A stretch of 9,736 bases of DNA from Treponema sp. (GTDB lineage: Bacteria; Spirochaetota; Spirochaetia; Treponematales; Breznakiellaceae), in the NCBI GenBank assembly GCA_031272575.1, contig JAISTO010000089.1, positions 1 to 9,736 of the forward strand. The letters are read 5' to 3'. The translations under genes and the position numbers were made by a program. The notes beneath the pieces were generated by a model. That model was not told where the DNA came from, did no database searches, and saw only the letters and a list, made by a program, of their open reading frames with translations. Positions 1-6,979 of this stretch are shown here, in pieces; the stretch's first letter is position 1, and each line of letters opens with the position of its first letter.

Positions 1-38
1 TTCAGAGTGGGCTAAAGATATGGGACAAGTTTAGCTCT
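1..38. other. Left-edge stretch with no identifiable gene
   Basis: Nothing in this stretch can be assigned. It contains a short imperfect inverted repeat, GCTAAA at 11-16 against TTTAGC at 30-35, directly before the G-tract that starts at 39. This could be the tail of a terminator or repeat belonging to a gene left of the window. No conserved coding tail is recognisable. Confidence 0.3.
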
Positions 39-94
39 GGGGGGGGGGTAGGGGGGGGCACAGAAGCCCCCTTGACCCCCTCCCCTCCCCCCCC
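39..94. repeat. G-tract/C-tract repeat upstream of the helicase
   Basis: The left part is G10-TA-G8 (39-58) followed by CACAGAAGCC. The right part is A-C5-TCCCCT-C8 (75-94). The two halves are roughly inverted and could fold into a G:C-rich stem, or the G side into a quadruplex. The left half recurs after the helicase as G7-TA-G7 then TCACAAAAGAAGCC (2564-2593). The right half closely matches the C-rich insert inside the helicase (1591-1612). It therefore belongs to a small local repeat family rather than being unique leader sequence. Confidence 0.7.
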
Positions 95-100
95 TATACT
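72..100 (+). promoter_or_regulatory. Sigma70-like promoter for the helicase
   Basis: The -35 box TTGACC (72-77) and the -10 box TATACT (95-100) each match the consensus in five of six positions. They are separated by exactly 17 bases (78-94). The spacer contains only C and T and ends in a C8 run. Transcription would start at about 106-108, on or next to the ATG at 107, so the message would be leaderless or have a leader of about a dozen bases if translation starts at 119. The boxes lie inside a repeat element, so a chance match remains possible. Confidence 0.55.
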
Positions 101-106
101 ACCCCC

Positions 107-2527
107 ATGGAAGCCCCCATGCGCGGCCTGGACGCGATCCTGCATGACCCCTCTTTCGCCCCGTACATCGCGCTCGAAAAAACGCTCCCCGCGGCGGAGG
201 GCAGTTTTGCCCCTCTGCCGGCCGGCCTCGACCCCCGTCTCCGCGAGGCCCTGCGCCGCCGCGGCCTCGAGCGCCTTTACAGTCATCAGGCCGAGACCTT
301 CGATGCCCTCGCGGATGCCCGCAACGTTGTGGTCGTTACCCCCACCGCTTCCGGCAAGACCCTCTGTTACAACCTGCCGGTCCTTCACGCGCTCCTTGCC
401 GACCCCGACGCGCGCGCGCTCTACCTCTTCCCCACGAAAGCGCTTTCGCAGGATCAGCAGAGCGAGTTGAACGAGTTAGTGGGGAGTAGGGAATGGGGAG
501 TGGGAAGTGGGGGGAGTGATGTGAAAGCAAGCGTTGCTGCCGGGAATACCTCTGACGATCACACAACGCCCCTACTCCCTACTCCCTATTCCCCACTCCC
601 CATCAAAATAGCCACCTACGATGGGGACACCCCTGACCCCATCCGCGTCTCCGCGCGGGACACGGGCCGCGTCATCATCACCAACCCGGATATGCTCCAT
701 CAGGGCATACTCCCCAATCACCCCCGCTGGATCAAGTTCTTCTCGCGCCTCGCCTTCGTCGTCATTGACGAGATGCACATCTACAGCGGCGTCTTCGGGA
801 GCCATGTGGCGGATTTGATCCGGCGCCTGCGCCGCGTCGCGGCCTTTTACGGGAGCCGCCCCCGCTTCATCCTCTGCTCCGCCACCATCGCCAACCCGCG
901 GGAACTCGCGGAGGCCCTGGTGGGCGAGGAGGTCACCCTGGTGGACAAAAACGGGGCACCCCGCGGCGAAAAGAAGATCATCCTGTACAACCCGCCCCTC
1001 GTTGACGCGGTGCAGGGCATACGCCGCAGTTCCGTGGACGAGAGCCGGCGCTGGGCCCTCGCGTTCCTGCGGGCCGGCATCAAGACCATCCTCTTCGCGC
1101 ACTCGCGGGTCAAGACCGAGGTGGCGGCCTCGTACCTGACCCAGGACCTCGCGAATCTCTACACCGGCAGCGGCGGCATCCGGGTCGTGCCGTACCGGGG
1201 CGGGCTCCTCCCCAACGAGCGCCGCGGCATCGAGCGGGGCCTCCGCGAGGGGAGCATCCAGGGGGTCGTCTCCACCAACGCGCTCGAACTGGGCATCGAC
1301 ATCGGGGGCCTGGACGCCTCAGTCGTCGCGGGCTTCCCCGGCTCGTTCAACAGTTTCTGGCAGCAGTCAGGCCGGGCCGGCCGCAGGGGGGGCCTCTCCG
1401 TGTCCGTCTTCGTGGCGAGCGCGGCCCCCATCGATCAGTTCATCATGGAAAACCCCGACTGGTTCTTCCGCAAAGCCGCCGAGGAAGCCCGCATCGACCC
1501 GGACAACGCGTACATCCTGAGCGATCATGTCAAGTGCGCCTGCTTCGAACTCCCCTTCCGCGACGAAGAGCTGACGGCGCCTCCCCTTCCACCCCCCTCA
1601 CCCTCCCCCCCCTTCGGCACGGCAGCCGCGGACGTCCTCGCCTTCCTCGAAGAAGACGGCATAGTCCGGCATACGGCAGGACGCTGGCACTGGTCGGATC
1701 GCTCCTTCCCGGCGGAGCGGATCAGTCTGCGGAGCGCCACCGCGGATAACGTGGTCATCATTGATGCTACCGATGGCCGCAACCGGACCATCGGCGAGAT
1801 GGACCGCCCCAGCGCCAAAGAGTTGATCTTCGAGAACGCGGTCTACATACACCTGGGCCGCCAGTACCTGGTGGAGAAACTGGATATCGCGAACCGCGCC
1901 TGTTACGTACGCGAGGCCTCGGTCAACTACTTTACCGATGGCCTGGTAAAGACCGACATCAAGGTGCTCAGCGAGGACGAGGCGTTTTCGTACCCCGCGG
2001 ATGGGGGCAGAGTCGGCGCGCGGGGGGCCCTCTGCGACCTCCTCGTGCGCTCGCAGGTCACCAAATTCAAGAAAATCCGCTTCCGCACGAACGAAAACCT
2101 CGGCTACGGGGACATCAACCTGCCGGAAGAGGAGATGCAGACCCGCGGGCTCGTGCTCCTCTTTGGGCCTGACACCCACGCCGGGCAGGCGCTCGCGGCC
2201 TGGGACGAGGCCGGCGTGGGCGCGATCCTCTCCGGCGCGGGTACGCTGGTCAAGCAAATCGCGCCCATCTACCTGCTCTGCGCCCCCCGCGACCTCGGCG
2301 CGGCCGAGCGCACCCGCGACCCGCACTTCGGGGTACCCGCGCTCTGCATCTACGACAAGTACCCCGGGGGCACCGGCCTCAGCGAGGCCCTCGCCGCCAA
2401 AACCGCGCCCCTCTTCGCCGCGATCCGCGAGCGCGTGGAGCGCTGCCCCTGCGAAAAAGGCTGCCCCTCCTGCGTAGGCGCGGGCGGCTTCAAGGCCGGC
2501 ACACGCCAGTTCCTGGCAGCGCTGTAG
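107..2527 (+). CDS. DEAD/DEAH-box helicase, MrfA/YprA type, with DUF1998 zinc-binding C-terminus
   Basis: This is a superfamily 2 DNA helicase of 806 residues, cytoplasmic, with no signal peptide. The visible motifs are Q-like LYSHQAETFDAL (57-68), Walker A TPTASGKT (78-85), Ia FPTKALSQDQ (108-117), II DEMH (221-224), III SAT (258-260), IV FAHSR (330-334), V STNALELGID (389-398) and VI QSGRAGRRG (420-428). The C-terminus has YDKYPGGTGLSE and cysteines 780, 782, 786 and 789, the metal-binding cluster of the MrfA family. In Bacillus, MrfA acts with the nuclease MrfB in UvrABC-independent repair of mitomycin adducts; no MrfB-like gene is present here. Two in-frame low-complexity inserts stand out, at about residues 124-165 and 491-503; without them the length is close to the usual 750 or so. 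ATG 107 has no Shine-Dalgarno. ATG 119 (Met5) is preceded by GGAAG at 109-113 with 5-base spacing and may be the true start. Family assignment is firm; strict orthology with MrfA is not proven. Confidence 0.93.
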   Translation: MEAPMRGLDAILHDPSFAPYIALEKTLPAAEGSFAPLPAGLDPRLREALRRRGLERLYSHQAETFDALADARNVVVVTPTASGKTLCYNLPVLHALLADPDARALYLFPTKALSQDQQSELNELVGSREWGVGSGGSDVKASVAAGNTSDDHTTPLLPTPYSPLPIKIATYDGDTPDPIRVSARDTGRVIITNPDMLHQGILPNHPRWIKFFSRLAFVVIDEMHIYSGVFGSHVADLIRRLRRVAAFYGSRPRFILCSATIANPRELAEALVGEEVTLVDKNGAPRGEKKIILYNPPLVDAVQGIRRSSVDESRRWALAFLRAGIKTILFAHSRVKTEVAASYLTQDLANLYTGSGGIRVVPYRGGLLPNERRGIERGLREGSIQGVVSTNALELGIDIGGLDASVVAGFPGSFNSFWQQSGRAGRRGGLSVSVFVASAAPIDQFIMENPDWFFRKAAEEARIDPDNAYILSDHVKCACFELPFRDEELTAPPLPPPSPSPPFGTAAADVLAFLEEDGIVRHTAGRWHWSDRSFPAERISLRSATADNVVIIDATDGRNRTIGEMDRPSAKELIFENAVYIHLGRQYLVEKLDIANRACYVREASVNYFTDGLVKTDIKVLSEDEAFSYPADGGRVGARGALCDLLVRSQVTKFKKIRFRTNENLGYGDINLPEEEMQTRGLVLLFGPDTHAGQALAAWDEAGVGAILSGAGTLVKQIAPIYLLCAPRDLGAAERTRDPHFGVPALCIYDKYPGGTGLSEALAAKTAPLFAAIRERVERCPCEKGCPSCVGAGGFKAGTRQFLAAL
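481..601 (+). repeat. Inverted pair of heptamer tandem repeats inside the helicase gene
   Basis: The left arm (481-513) is built of 7-base units of the form NGGGARt, such as GGGGAGT and AGGGAAT. The right arm (569-601) is its reverse complement at 28 of 33 positions. All five differences are G/A transitions, and three of them would be G.U pairs in RNA. The loop is about 55 bases. The left arm has at least four G-tracts of three or more separated by short spacers, so it fits a quadruplex motif on the coding strand, and the right arm gives one on the template. The element stays in frame and encodes a Gly/Ser stretch and a Pro/Thr stretch between helicase motif Ia and the conserved YDGDTP segment. 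It resembles the heptameric short tandem repeats known from cyanobacterial and some other genomes. Confidence 0.85.
1583..1612 (+). repeat. C-rich in-frame insert in the helicase gene
   Basis: C-tracts of 4, 6, 3 and 8 bases, separated by short spacers, encode a proline-rich string (PPLPPPSPSPP, residues 492-502). The part from 1591 to 1612 (A-C6-TCACCCT-C8) matches the promoter-spacer tract at 75-94 (A-C5-TCCCCT-C8) with two single-base length differences. It lies between the helicase core and the C-terminal domains, where a linker would tolerate extra residues. Confidence 0.7.
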
Positions 2528-2553
2528 GGAAGACGCCAGGGGAGGATGCGGCT

Positions 2554-2593
2554 CCCCCCCTTTGGGGGGGTAGGGGGGGTCACAAAAGAAGCC
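2554..2593. repeat. C7-TTT-G7 hairpin and second copy of the flanking G-tract repeat
   Basis: C7 (2554-2560), TTT and G7 (2564-2570) form a short G:C-only hairpin just after the helicase stop. The G7-TA-G7-TCACAAAAGAAGCC segment (2564-2593) repeats the sequence upstream of the helicase at 39-68 in the same orientation, apart from tract lengths, an extra T and a three-A insertion. The hairpin could slow polymerase at the helicase 3' end, but no U-run follows on the plus strand. Confidence 0.6.
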
Positions 2594-2595
2594 TT

Positions 2596-2631
2596 CCTCC
2601 CCGCAAGGGGAGGATGCGTAAAATCCTCCCC
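2596..2631 (-). terminator. Overlapping hairpins in the convergent gap, candidate terminator for the minus-strand genes
   Basis: Two stems compete for the same GGGGAGG segment (2607-2613). One is CCTCCCC-GCAA-GGGGAGG (2596-2613). The other is GGGGAGGAT-GCGTAAA-ATCCTCCCC (2607-2631), which begins three bases past the arabinanase stop codon. On the minus strand the promoter-distal stem is followed after a few bases by TTCTTTT, a poor U-tract. The plus strand shows no U-run at all. GGGGAGGATGCG also occurs as a direct repeat at 2539-2550 and 2607-2618, so the block may be a repeat remnant that doubles as a terminator. Confidence 0.45.
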
Positions 2632-2633
2632 CT

Positions 2634-5600
2634 CTAGTTGATCGCCGCGCCGGCGCCCCACAGGGCGGTGCCGTCTGCTGAAAGGGCGGTGAAGGTCTGC
2701 ACCCACTTGCTGTGGTCGTCGTCCCACTCGCGGAGGAAGACGCCCTTGTACGTTGTGCCGTTCAGCGTGATCTCGGCGGTGTTGCTGCCGCTCAGGGTCC
2801 AGGAGCCTACGGTCGTGCTGCTCATGTCTTTTATGCTGCCGTCGTCCTCGAGGTTGTAGGTGGTCGACCCCTTCGCCGTGGTGTTCTTGTCCTTGCCGTG
2901 GTTGATCACCTTGTAGGTGCCGTTCAGTTGCCCCGCGGTGAAACTGCGCTCCGTGCCGCCGTCGTAGCGGAAGGGCGCGGCCACGAACCAGTTGTCCGCG
3001 TTCAGGAACAATTCCCGTACGCGTACCTGGTGCCCCTCGCCCTGCCCCACGAAGCGGGTGTGGTGGATCAGGAAGTACTTGCCGTTGCCGTCCGCGTATG
3101 CGCTGTTGTGCCCGGGCGACAGGTAGCCGGTCGAGGTCCCGCCTTCGCCGTTCAGGGAGGCGAACTGGTAGCCGCCCATCAACTTGACGCCGCGGCTCTC
3201 GTAGTTGCTGCTCGTAACGCCGTCGCCGGTGACGTCGTTGCCGGCGCGGTCCACGTAAGGCCCGGTTACGCTGTCGGCGCGGTAGACCCGCATGTGGTAG
3301 CCGCCGGTCGAGGTAAGGCCGTCGTAGGAAACGAAGAGGAAGTACTTGCCGCCCGCGTAGAGTATGTACGGCGCCTCTATGCCGCGGTCGTTAATGTTTT
3401 TGAGTATCCTTATGCCGTAGCCCCCGTTTTCGTTGTTGCCACTGTACGAGTTTGCAAGCCCGGTTTCCTTGTTAAGTTGCAGCAGGTAGATGCCGCCCCG
3501 CCACGAGCCGTACACGAGCCAGTAGTTGCCCTCCGCGTCCAAAAAGGACTGCGGGTCTATGCAGTTAGGATGACTATACCGGTCCCAGGGGGTGGTACCG
3601 TCCGGGCACTTACTGTTGCCCGCTTTTTCGGAGCGCACAAGCAGGCCCTTCGTTACGTAGCCCGAGTCGGGGTTGTCCGAAATGGCCACGCCTATGGCGC
3701 TTGCGTACGCGGAGGTGGTAATGCTGTAATACTGGAAGTACTTGCCCGACTGCGAGCCGTTGCCAGCGGGCATCTTGAATATGTCGCTGGCAAAGAAGTT
3801 CCAGCCCGCCTCGCTGTCTTCGCCCCGCTGCACGTCCGCGATCTGCCGCTCCATCGTCTGGTCGGCGGTGTCGGCGATGTTGGAAGAGCCGCCTGTGGGG
3901 TAGTACGCGCTTTGGCTGTAGGTGCTGGTCGCCCAGTCGTTGTGCCCGGTAGTCCACTGCATAAGGTCGTTGCTGTACGCGTCCGCGAGGAAAGACCCGA
4001 TGACGCGGTAGCGCGGCGTACTCCCCACGCCCGTGTCCAGTATGGCCGGATCGTGCACGGTAACGTTCGAGAAGGTGGGGCTTGCCGGGTCCGAGTACCC
4101 CGTCCCCGGCTTGGTGATATTCGCGGGCACCCCGTTCAGCGCGTTCAGGAGCGCGTTGTCTTTTAGATCGGCTACTTCACCTGCGCTGAACGCCTTGTTG
4201 TAGATGCTGAAACTGTGGAACTTGGTGTCGAAAAGTTGCTGATCATAAACGCCGTTGGCATACACTTCTCCGCCTAACACATTATGCACCAAGGTACCTG
4301 CCGCAAAGTTGTTTGCTGCCCATGTAACCGCTCCGCTCATGACATTTACGCCGTCAAGATATACCGTTGCGGTGCTACTGTTTTGAGTAAGTACTAAATG
4401 ATGCCAAACTCCTTTTGCGCCGCGGTTTGCCTCGGAAGTCTCCCAATTCACCATATCAATACGTTGATCGACATTACCCGTTTTTAAAACCATATTGGAA
4501 CGATTCGACCAACTTATCCATAGCGCGTTAGACGGGGCAATGTGATCGGTAAAGCCGAAGAAGTACTGCCCGATTCGGTCACATTGCGCATTTTCCGGCA
4601 AACAGAAGTAGAATTCTATACTGAATTCGCTTTGCGCTGCCAACAAATCGCCCGCTGCGGCGCCGAGATCAATGTAGCCTACATCCACGTAATGGCCCCA
4701 ATAGTTTCCACTCCACCATGGAACTTCGTCCCCATTCCCTGCACTGGAGCCAAGCAAGTTATTCAAGGTCCCCAGGGTGTTGTACACATATTGGCTGCCT
4801 ACTTGCTGGAACGCGCCATTCGGACTCGTCGTTGCCTGGTAGACATCCCCCGTATAGGCGGTATTCACGAAGCCGTCGTGGCTTTCGTTCACCTCGTAGC
4901 GCAGTATGAGCGGGTCGTCCACCTCGGCGAGTACCGTTACGTCCCAGACCTTGGTCCGCACGATTTCGCTGCCTTTGTAAAAGGTGCCGGTCAGCGTAAG
5001 GTCGATATTGCTATTCCCCACTGCCGGGCGGTGTATCTCTCCCGCGTTATTCAGTACGCCGGTATTGCTCGAACTCCAGGTAATGGTAACGCCGCCGTCA
5101 AGGTTGACCGGCAGAGTAAGGTTGGTAATGAGGCCGCCCAGATTCCCCAGATCGAAGGAGTTGGCGATAAGGGTCGCAAGGGTGCCGTCGAGGTACAGTT
5201 CGCTTACGTCGGCCGCGTCCAGCGCCTGGCGGTACAGGGTGTGCCGGTAGAACTGCGCGTTCCGCAGGGGGTGGCTTGCGCCGAAGCAGGAGTCCCCCAG
5301 GTAGTTGTAGAGCAGCGTACCGGGGCTGAAGTCCTGCGTATGGTTTGTTACGGCGCCGCTTTGTACCAATGCGCCATTGAAATACAGCGCCGCGGTATCC
5401 GCGGACTGCGTTACCACTACATGCACCCATTGATTAACATTAAGGGGGTTGCCAACAAATCCTTTCGCGATGGATTCTCTTGCGCTGTTATTTACCATGC
5501 CGTACGTGAATTCGCGGCCCTGCAGGTACACCGCATTGGTGTTTGCTTCATAAAGCGCAGTATCCCAATCCTGTGTTACCGCAGTGCCGTCTTTGTTCGC

Positions 5601-6974
5601 AAAGGCCCAAACCATGTGCCCGTCGGGTAGAAAGTTGTATCCCGAAGGTATCTTGACGTACGTTTCTACGGTGAAGGCAGCAAGCCCCTCCAGTTTTGCG
5701 CCGGCGCCTGCCCCCAGATCGATGTAGCCGTCGTTTTGGACGCCGTCATTGTCGTTGTCCCAGTTGCCCGCGCCGAGGCCGTCGCTGCCCGCGCCGATGT
5801 CCACCACCTTCAGTTCGCCCAATTCGCGTACGAACGCGGTGTTCTTCAGCGCGGCGTTGGGGAGGCCGCCGAGCGTGTCGATGAAGGCGGTGCCGCTCTG
5901 GTTCTCCTGGAACGAGAAGAGCCGCAGTTCCGCCAGCGTCGGTATGGCGGGGAAGTTGATAGTTACCGTGTCCCCGTTGCTAAACACGACCGAATCCGCT
6001 CCCGCGTGGGTAAAGGAAGTCGAATCAAGGTTGACAAATGTGTAGCCCTCGGCGGGTGTAAGGGTGACAACGGCTTTGTAGGCCGCGCCCCGCGCAAAGG
6101 TACCGCTAAAATTGCTTCCCTCCGAGGTCTGCCACTGCACCGCGCCTGAGTACGCGGCCGTGCTGAACGGCTCGGCCGAAGACGCGGCCCTTGCCCTGGG
6201 CGCGGTTACGGCGCTGCCGAGTTCGAGATCATCCGCCAGCACGGTAAAGGCGAAGTCCGCGGCAGTGTAGGCCCTGACAAAAGAGGTGGTCTGCCCGGGG
6301 TAAATGTAGAGCGCTTCGTAGAGACCCGCGTAGCGCGTAGTCTTGCCGTCATTCCACGTGATCTGCAGGCGCACTTCGTACTGGCCCGCGTCAAGGGATG
6401 CCGTGCTTGCGGTCTGCTCCCCCGCGTTCAGGGTGATAGAAGTAGAGCCCCCGCCGCCGGCCGGCGTGTACGTGAACACGGAGCCGGTCGCGAAAGCGGG
6501 TACCGTTACGTCGTACGAGAAGGTACCGTTGGTGCCCGCTTTCGGCTTCAGGTGTATGCTTGCGTTGTTCGTGCCGTCCTGCACGGTAATGTCCGCGCTG
6601 CCTTCCGCGAGCGCGGCATTGCCCGCGCCGTAGCCGACGGCCGTTATGGTCCAACTGCCCACCGCGAGTTGTATGGGCTCGCTCACCGTCCCGCCGCTAA
6701 TGTCAACCGTCTCGTGCGAAGCAGGCCCGCTGAAACTGAGCGTGTACTTTTCAAAGAGCGATTCTACGCCATCCGGGTAGAGCGTCCGCGCGGACGCGGC
6801 CTCGACGGACACGACCAGTTCGCCGGTTTTTGCCGCCGCGCCGGCCTTGCCCGGCCCGGCCAAAAGCGAGCAACCCGCCGCGCAGAGCAGGCCGGCTGCC
6901 GACAGCGCCAACAGCGCCAACGACGCTAACAGCGCCAACGACGCTGACAGCGCCGCACTTGTTTTTTTCATCAT
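2634..6974 (-). CDS. Multidomain GH43 endo-1,5-alpha-L-arabinanase lipoprotein with LamG and Ig-like domains
   Basis: The 1446-residue product is predicted to cleave internal 1,5-linkages of arabinan at the cell surface. The N-terminus is a lipoprotein signal (MMKK, hydrophobic core, CAAGC; lipidated Cys probably 35). Residues 50-145 and 240-345 are beta-rich modules like those repeated in treponemal lipoproteins. LamG-1 (about 350-595) has DNDNDG, a possible Ca2+ loop at 406-411. An Ig-like domain spans about 596-684, and LamG-2 about 690-940. The GH43 five-blade domain (about 968-1338) shows base Asp975 in HDPAIL, pKa-modulating Asp1140 in CIDPQSF, acid Glu1200 in GIEAPYI, and His1289 in SPGHNS. 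The strings YGSWRGGIY and LFVSYDGL and the C-terminal beta-barrel (1345-1446) match the two-domain Abn2/YxiA type. All catalytic residues are present. A strong Shine-Dalgarno precedes two adjacent ATGs (6974 and 6971). It lies 15 bases after the upstream gene and is probably co-transcribed. Activity on another arabinose- or xylose-containing glycan cannot be excluded. Confidence 0.9.
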   Translation of the reverse strand: MMKKTSAALSASLALLASLALLALSAAGLLCAAGCSLLAGPGKAGAAAKTGELVVSVEAASARTLYPDGVESLFEKYTLSFSGPASHETVDISGGTVSEPIQLAVGSWTITAVGYGAGNAALAEGSADITVQDGTNNASIHLKPKAGTNGTFSYDVTVPAFATGSVFTYTPAGGGGSTSITLNAGEQTASTASLDAGQYEVRLQITWNDGKTTRYAGLYEALYIYPGQTTSFVRAYTAADFAFTVLADDLELGSAVTAPRARAASSAEPFSTAAYSGAVQWQTSEGSNFSGTFARGAAYKAVVTLTPAEGYTFVNLDSTSFTHAGADSVVFSNGDTVTINFPAIPTLAELRLFSFQENQSGTAFIDTLGGLPNAALKNTAFVRELGELKVVDIGAGSDGLGAGNWDNDNDGVQNDGYIDLGAGAGAKLEGLAAFTVETYVKIPSGYNFLPDGHMVWAFANKDGTAVTQDWDTALYEANTNAVYLQGREFTYGMVNNSARESIAKGFVGNPLNVNQWVHVVVTQSADTAALYFNGALVQSGAVTNHTQDFSPGTLLYNYLGDSCFGASHPLRNAQFYRHTLYRQALDAADVSELYLDGTLATLIANSFDLGNLGGLITNLTLPVNLDGGVTITWSSSNTGVLNNAGEIHRPAVGNSNIDLTLTGTFYKGSEIVRTKVWDVTVLAEVDDPLILRYEVNESHDGFVNTAYTGDVYQATTSPNGAFQQVGSQYVYNTLGTLNNLLGSSAGNGDEVPWWSGNYWGHYVDVGYIDLGAAAGDLLAAQSEFSIEFYFCLPENAQCDRIGQYFFGFTDHIAPSNALWISWSNRSNMVLKTGNVDQRIDMVNWETSEANRGAKGVWHHLVLTQNSSTATVYLDGVNVMSGAVTWAANNFAAGTLVHNVLGGEVYANGVYDQQLFDTKFHSFSIYNKAFSAGEVADLKDNALLNALNGVPANITKPGTGYSDPASPTFSNVTVHDPAILDTGVGSTPRYRVIGSFLADAYSNDLMQWTTGHNDWATSTYSQSAYYPTGGSSNIADTADQTMERQIADVQRGEDSEAGWNFFASDIFKMPAGNGSQSGKYFQYYSITTSAYASAIGVAISDNPDSGYVTKGLLVRSEKAGNSKCPDGTTPWDRYSHPNCIDPQSFLDAEGNYWLVYGSWRGGIYLLQLNKETGLANSYSGNNENGGYGIRILKNINDRGIEAPYILYAGGKYFLFVSYDGLTSTGGYHMRVYRADSVTGPYVDRAGNDVTGDGVTSSNYESRGVKLMGGYQFASLNGEGGTSTGYLSPGHNSAYADGNGKYFLIHHTRFVGQGEGHQVRVRELFLNADNWFVAAPFRYDGGTERSFTAGQLNGTYKVINHGKDKNTTAKGSTTYNLEDDGSIKDMSSTTVGSWTLSGSNTAEITLNGTTYKGVFLREWDDDHSKWVQTFTALSADGTALWGAGAAIN
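4170..4691 (-). repeat. LamG-2 module of the arabinanase, paralogous to the LamG of the upstream gene
   Basis: Residues about 762-935 share long matched strings with the partial upstream protein, for example RIGQY, LGGE, YDQQLFDT and the SIYNKAFSA/NIYSEALSA pair. The two are clearly related copies. The coding DNA here is poorer in GC than its surroundings: 21 of 60 bases at 4441-4500 by hand count, against 44 of 60 at 6781-6840. This suggests the module has a history of its own, by duplication between the two genes or by acquisition from elsewhere. Confidence 0.8.
6902..6954 (-). repeat. 18-bp tandem repeat in the lipoprotein signal-peptide region
   Basis: Two 18-base units, 6911-6928 and 6929-6946, differ only at the last base (plus-strand unit ACAGCGCCAACGACGCTR). 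Partial units lie on both sides (6902-6910 and 6947-6954). In the protein each unit encodes one hexapeptide of the SLALLA type in the hydrophobic core of the signal peptide. Gain or loss of a unit would keep the frame and lengthen or shorten the core by six residues. Confidence 0.85.
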
Positions 6975-6979
6975 CGTTT

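Noticed and set aside
2..388. Minus-strand open frame of 128 codons overlapping the helicase start
   Set aside because: It overlaps the helicase N-terminus and Walker A region and is Gly/Arg-rich low-complexity translation without any family signal.
107..2527. Helicase as part of a DISARM-like or other phage-defence system, since DUF1998 helicases occur there
   Set aside because: No methyltransferase, nuclease, PLD protein or other defence partner is present. The downstream neighbours are carbohydrate-related and convergent, and length and motifs fit the stand-alone MrfA type.
2712..4166. Long plus-strand open frame of 484 codons antisense to the arabinanase
   Set aside because: It lies opposite the conserved GH43 domain, has no recognisable domain, and is rich in Val, Ala and Arg as expected for a reverse-strand shadow in GC-rich DNA.
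4542..5630. Plus-strand open frame of 362 codons antisense to the LamG/Ig region
   Set aside because: The opposite strand encodes conserved LamG and Ig-like modules with paralogues. No ribosome site or domain supports the antisense frame.
6962..6968. A7 tract right after the arabinanase start codons as a phase-variation switch
   Set aside because: Lys-Lys codons AAA after the start are routine in signal peptides. Seven A residues alone are weak evidence, unlike the C8 tracts in the repeats.
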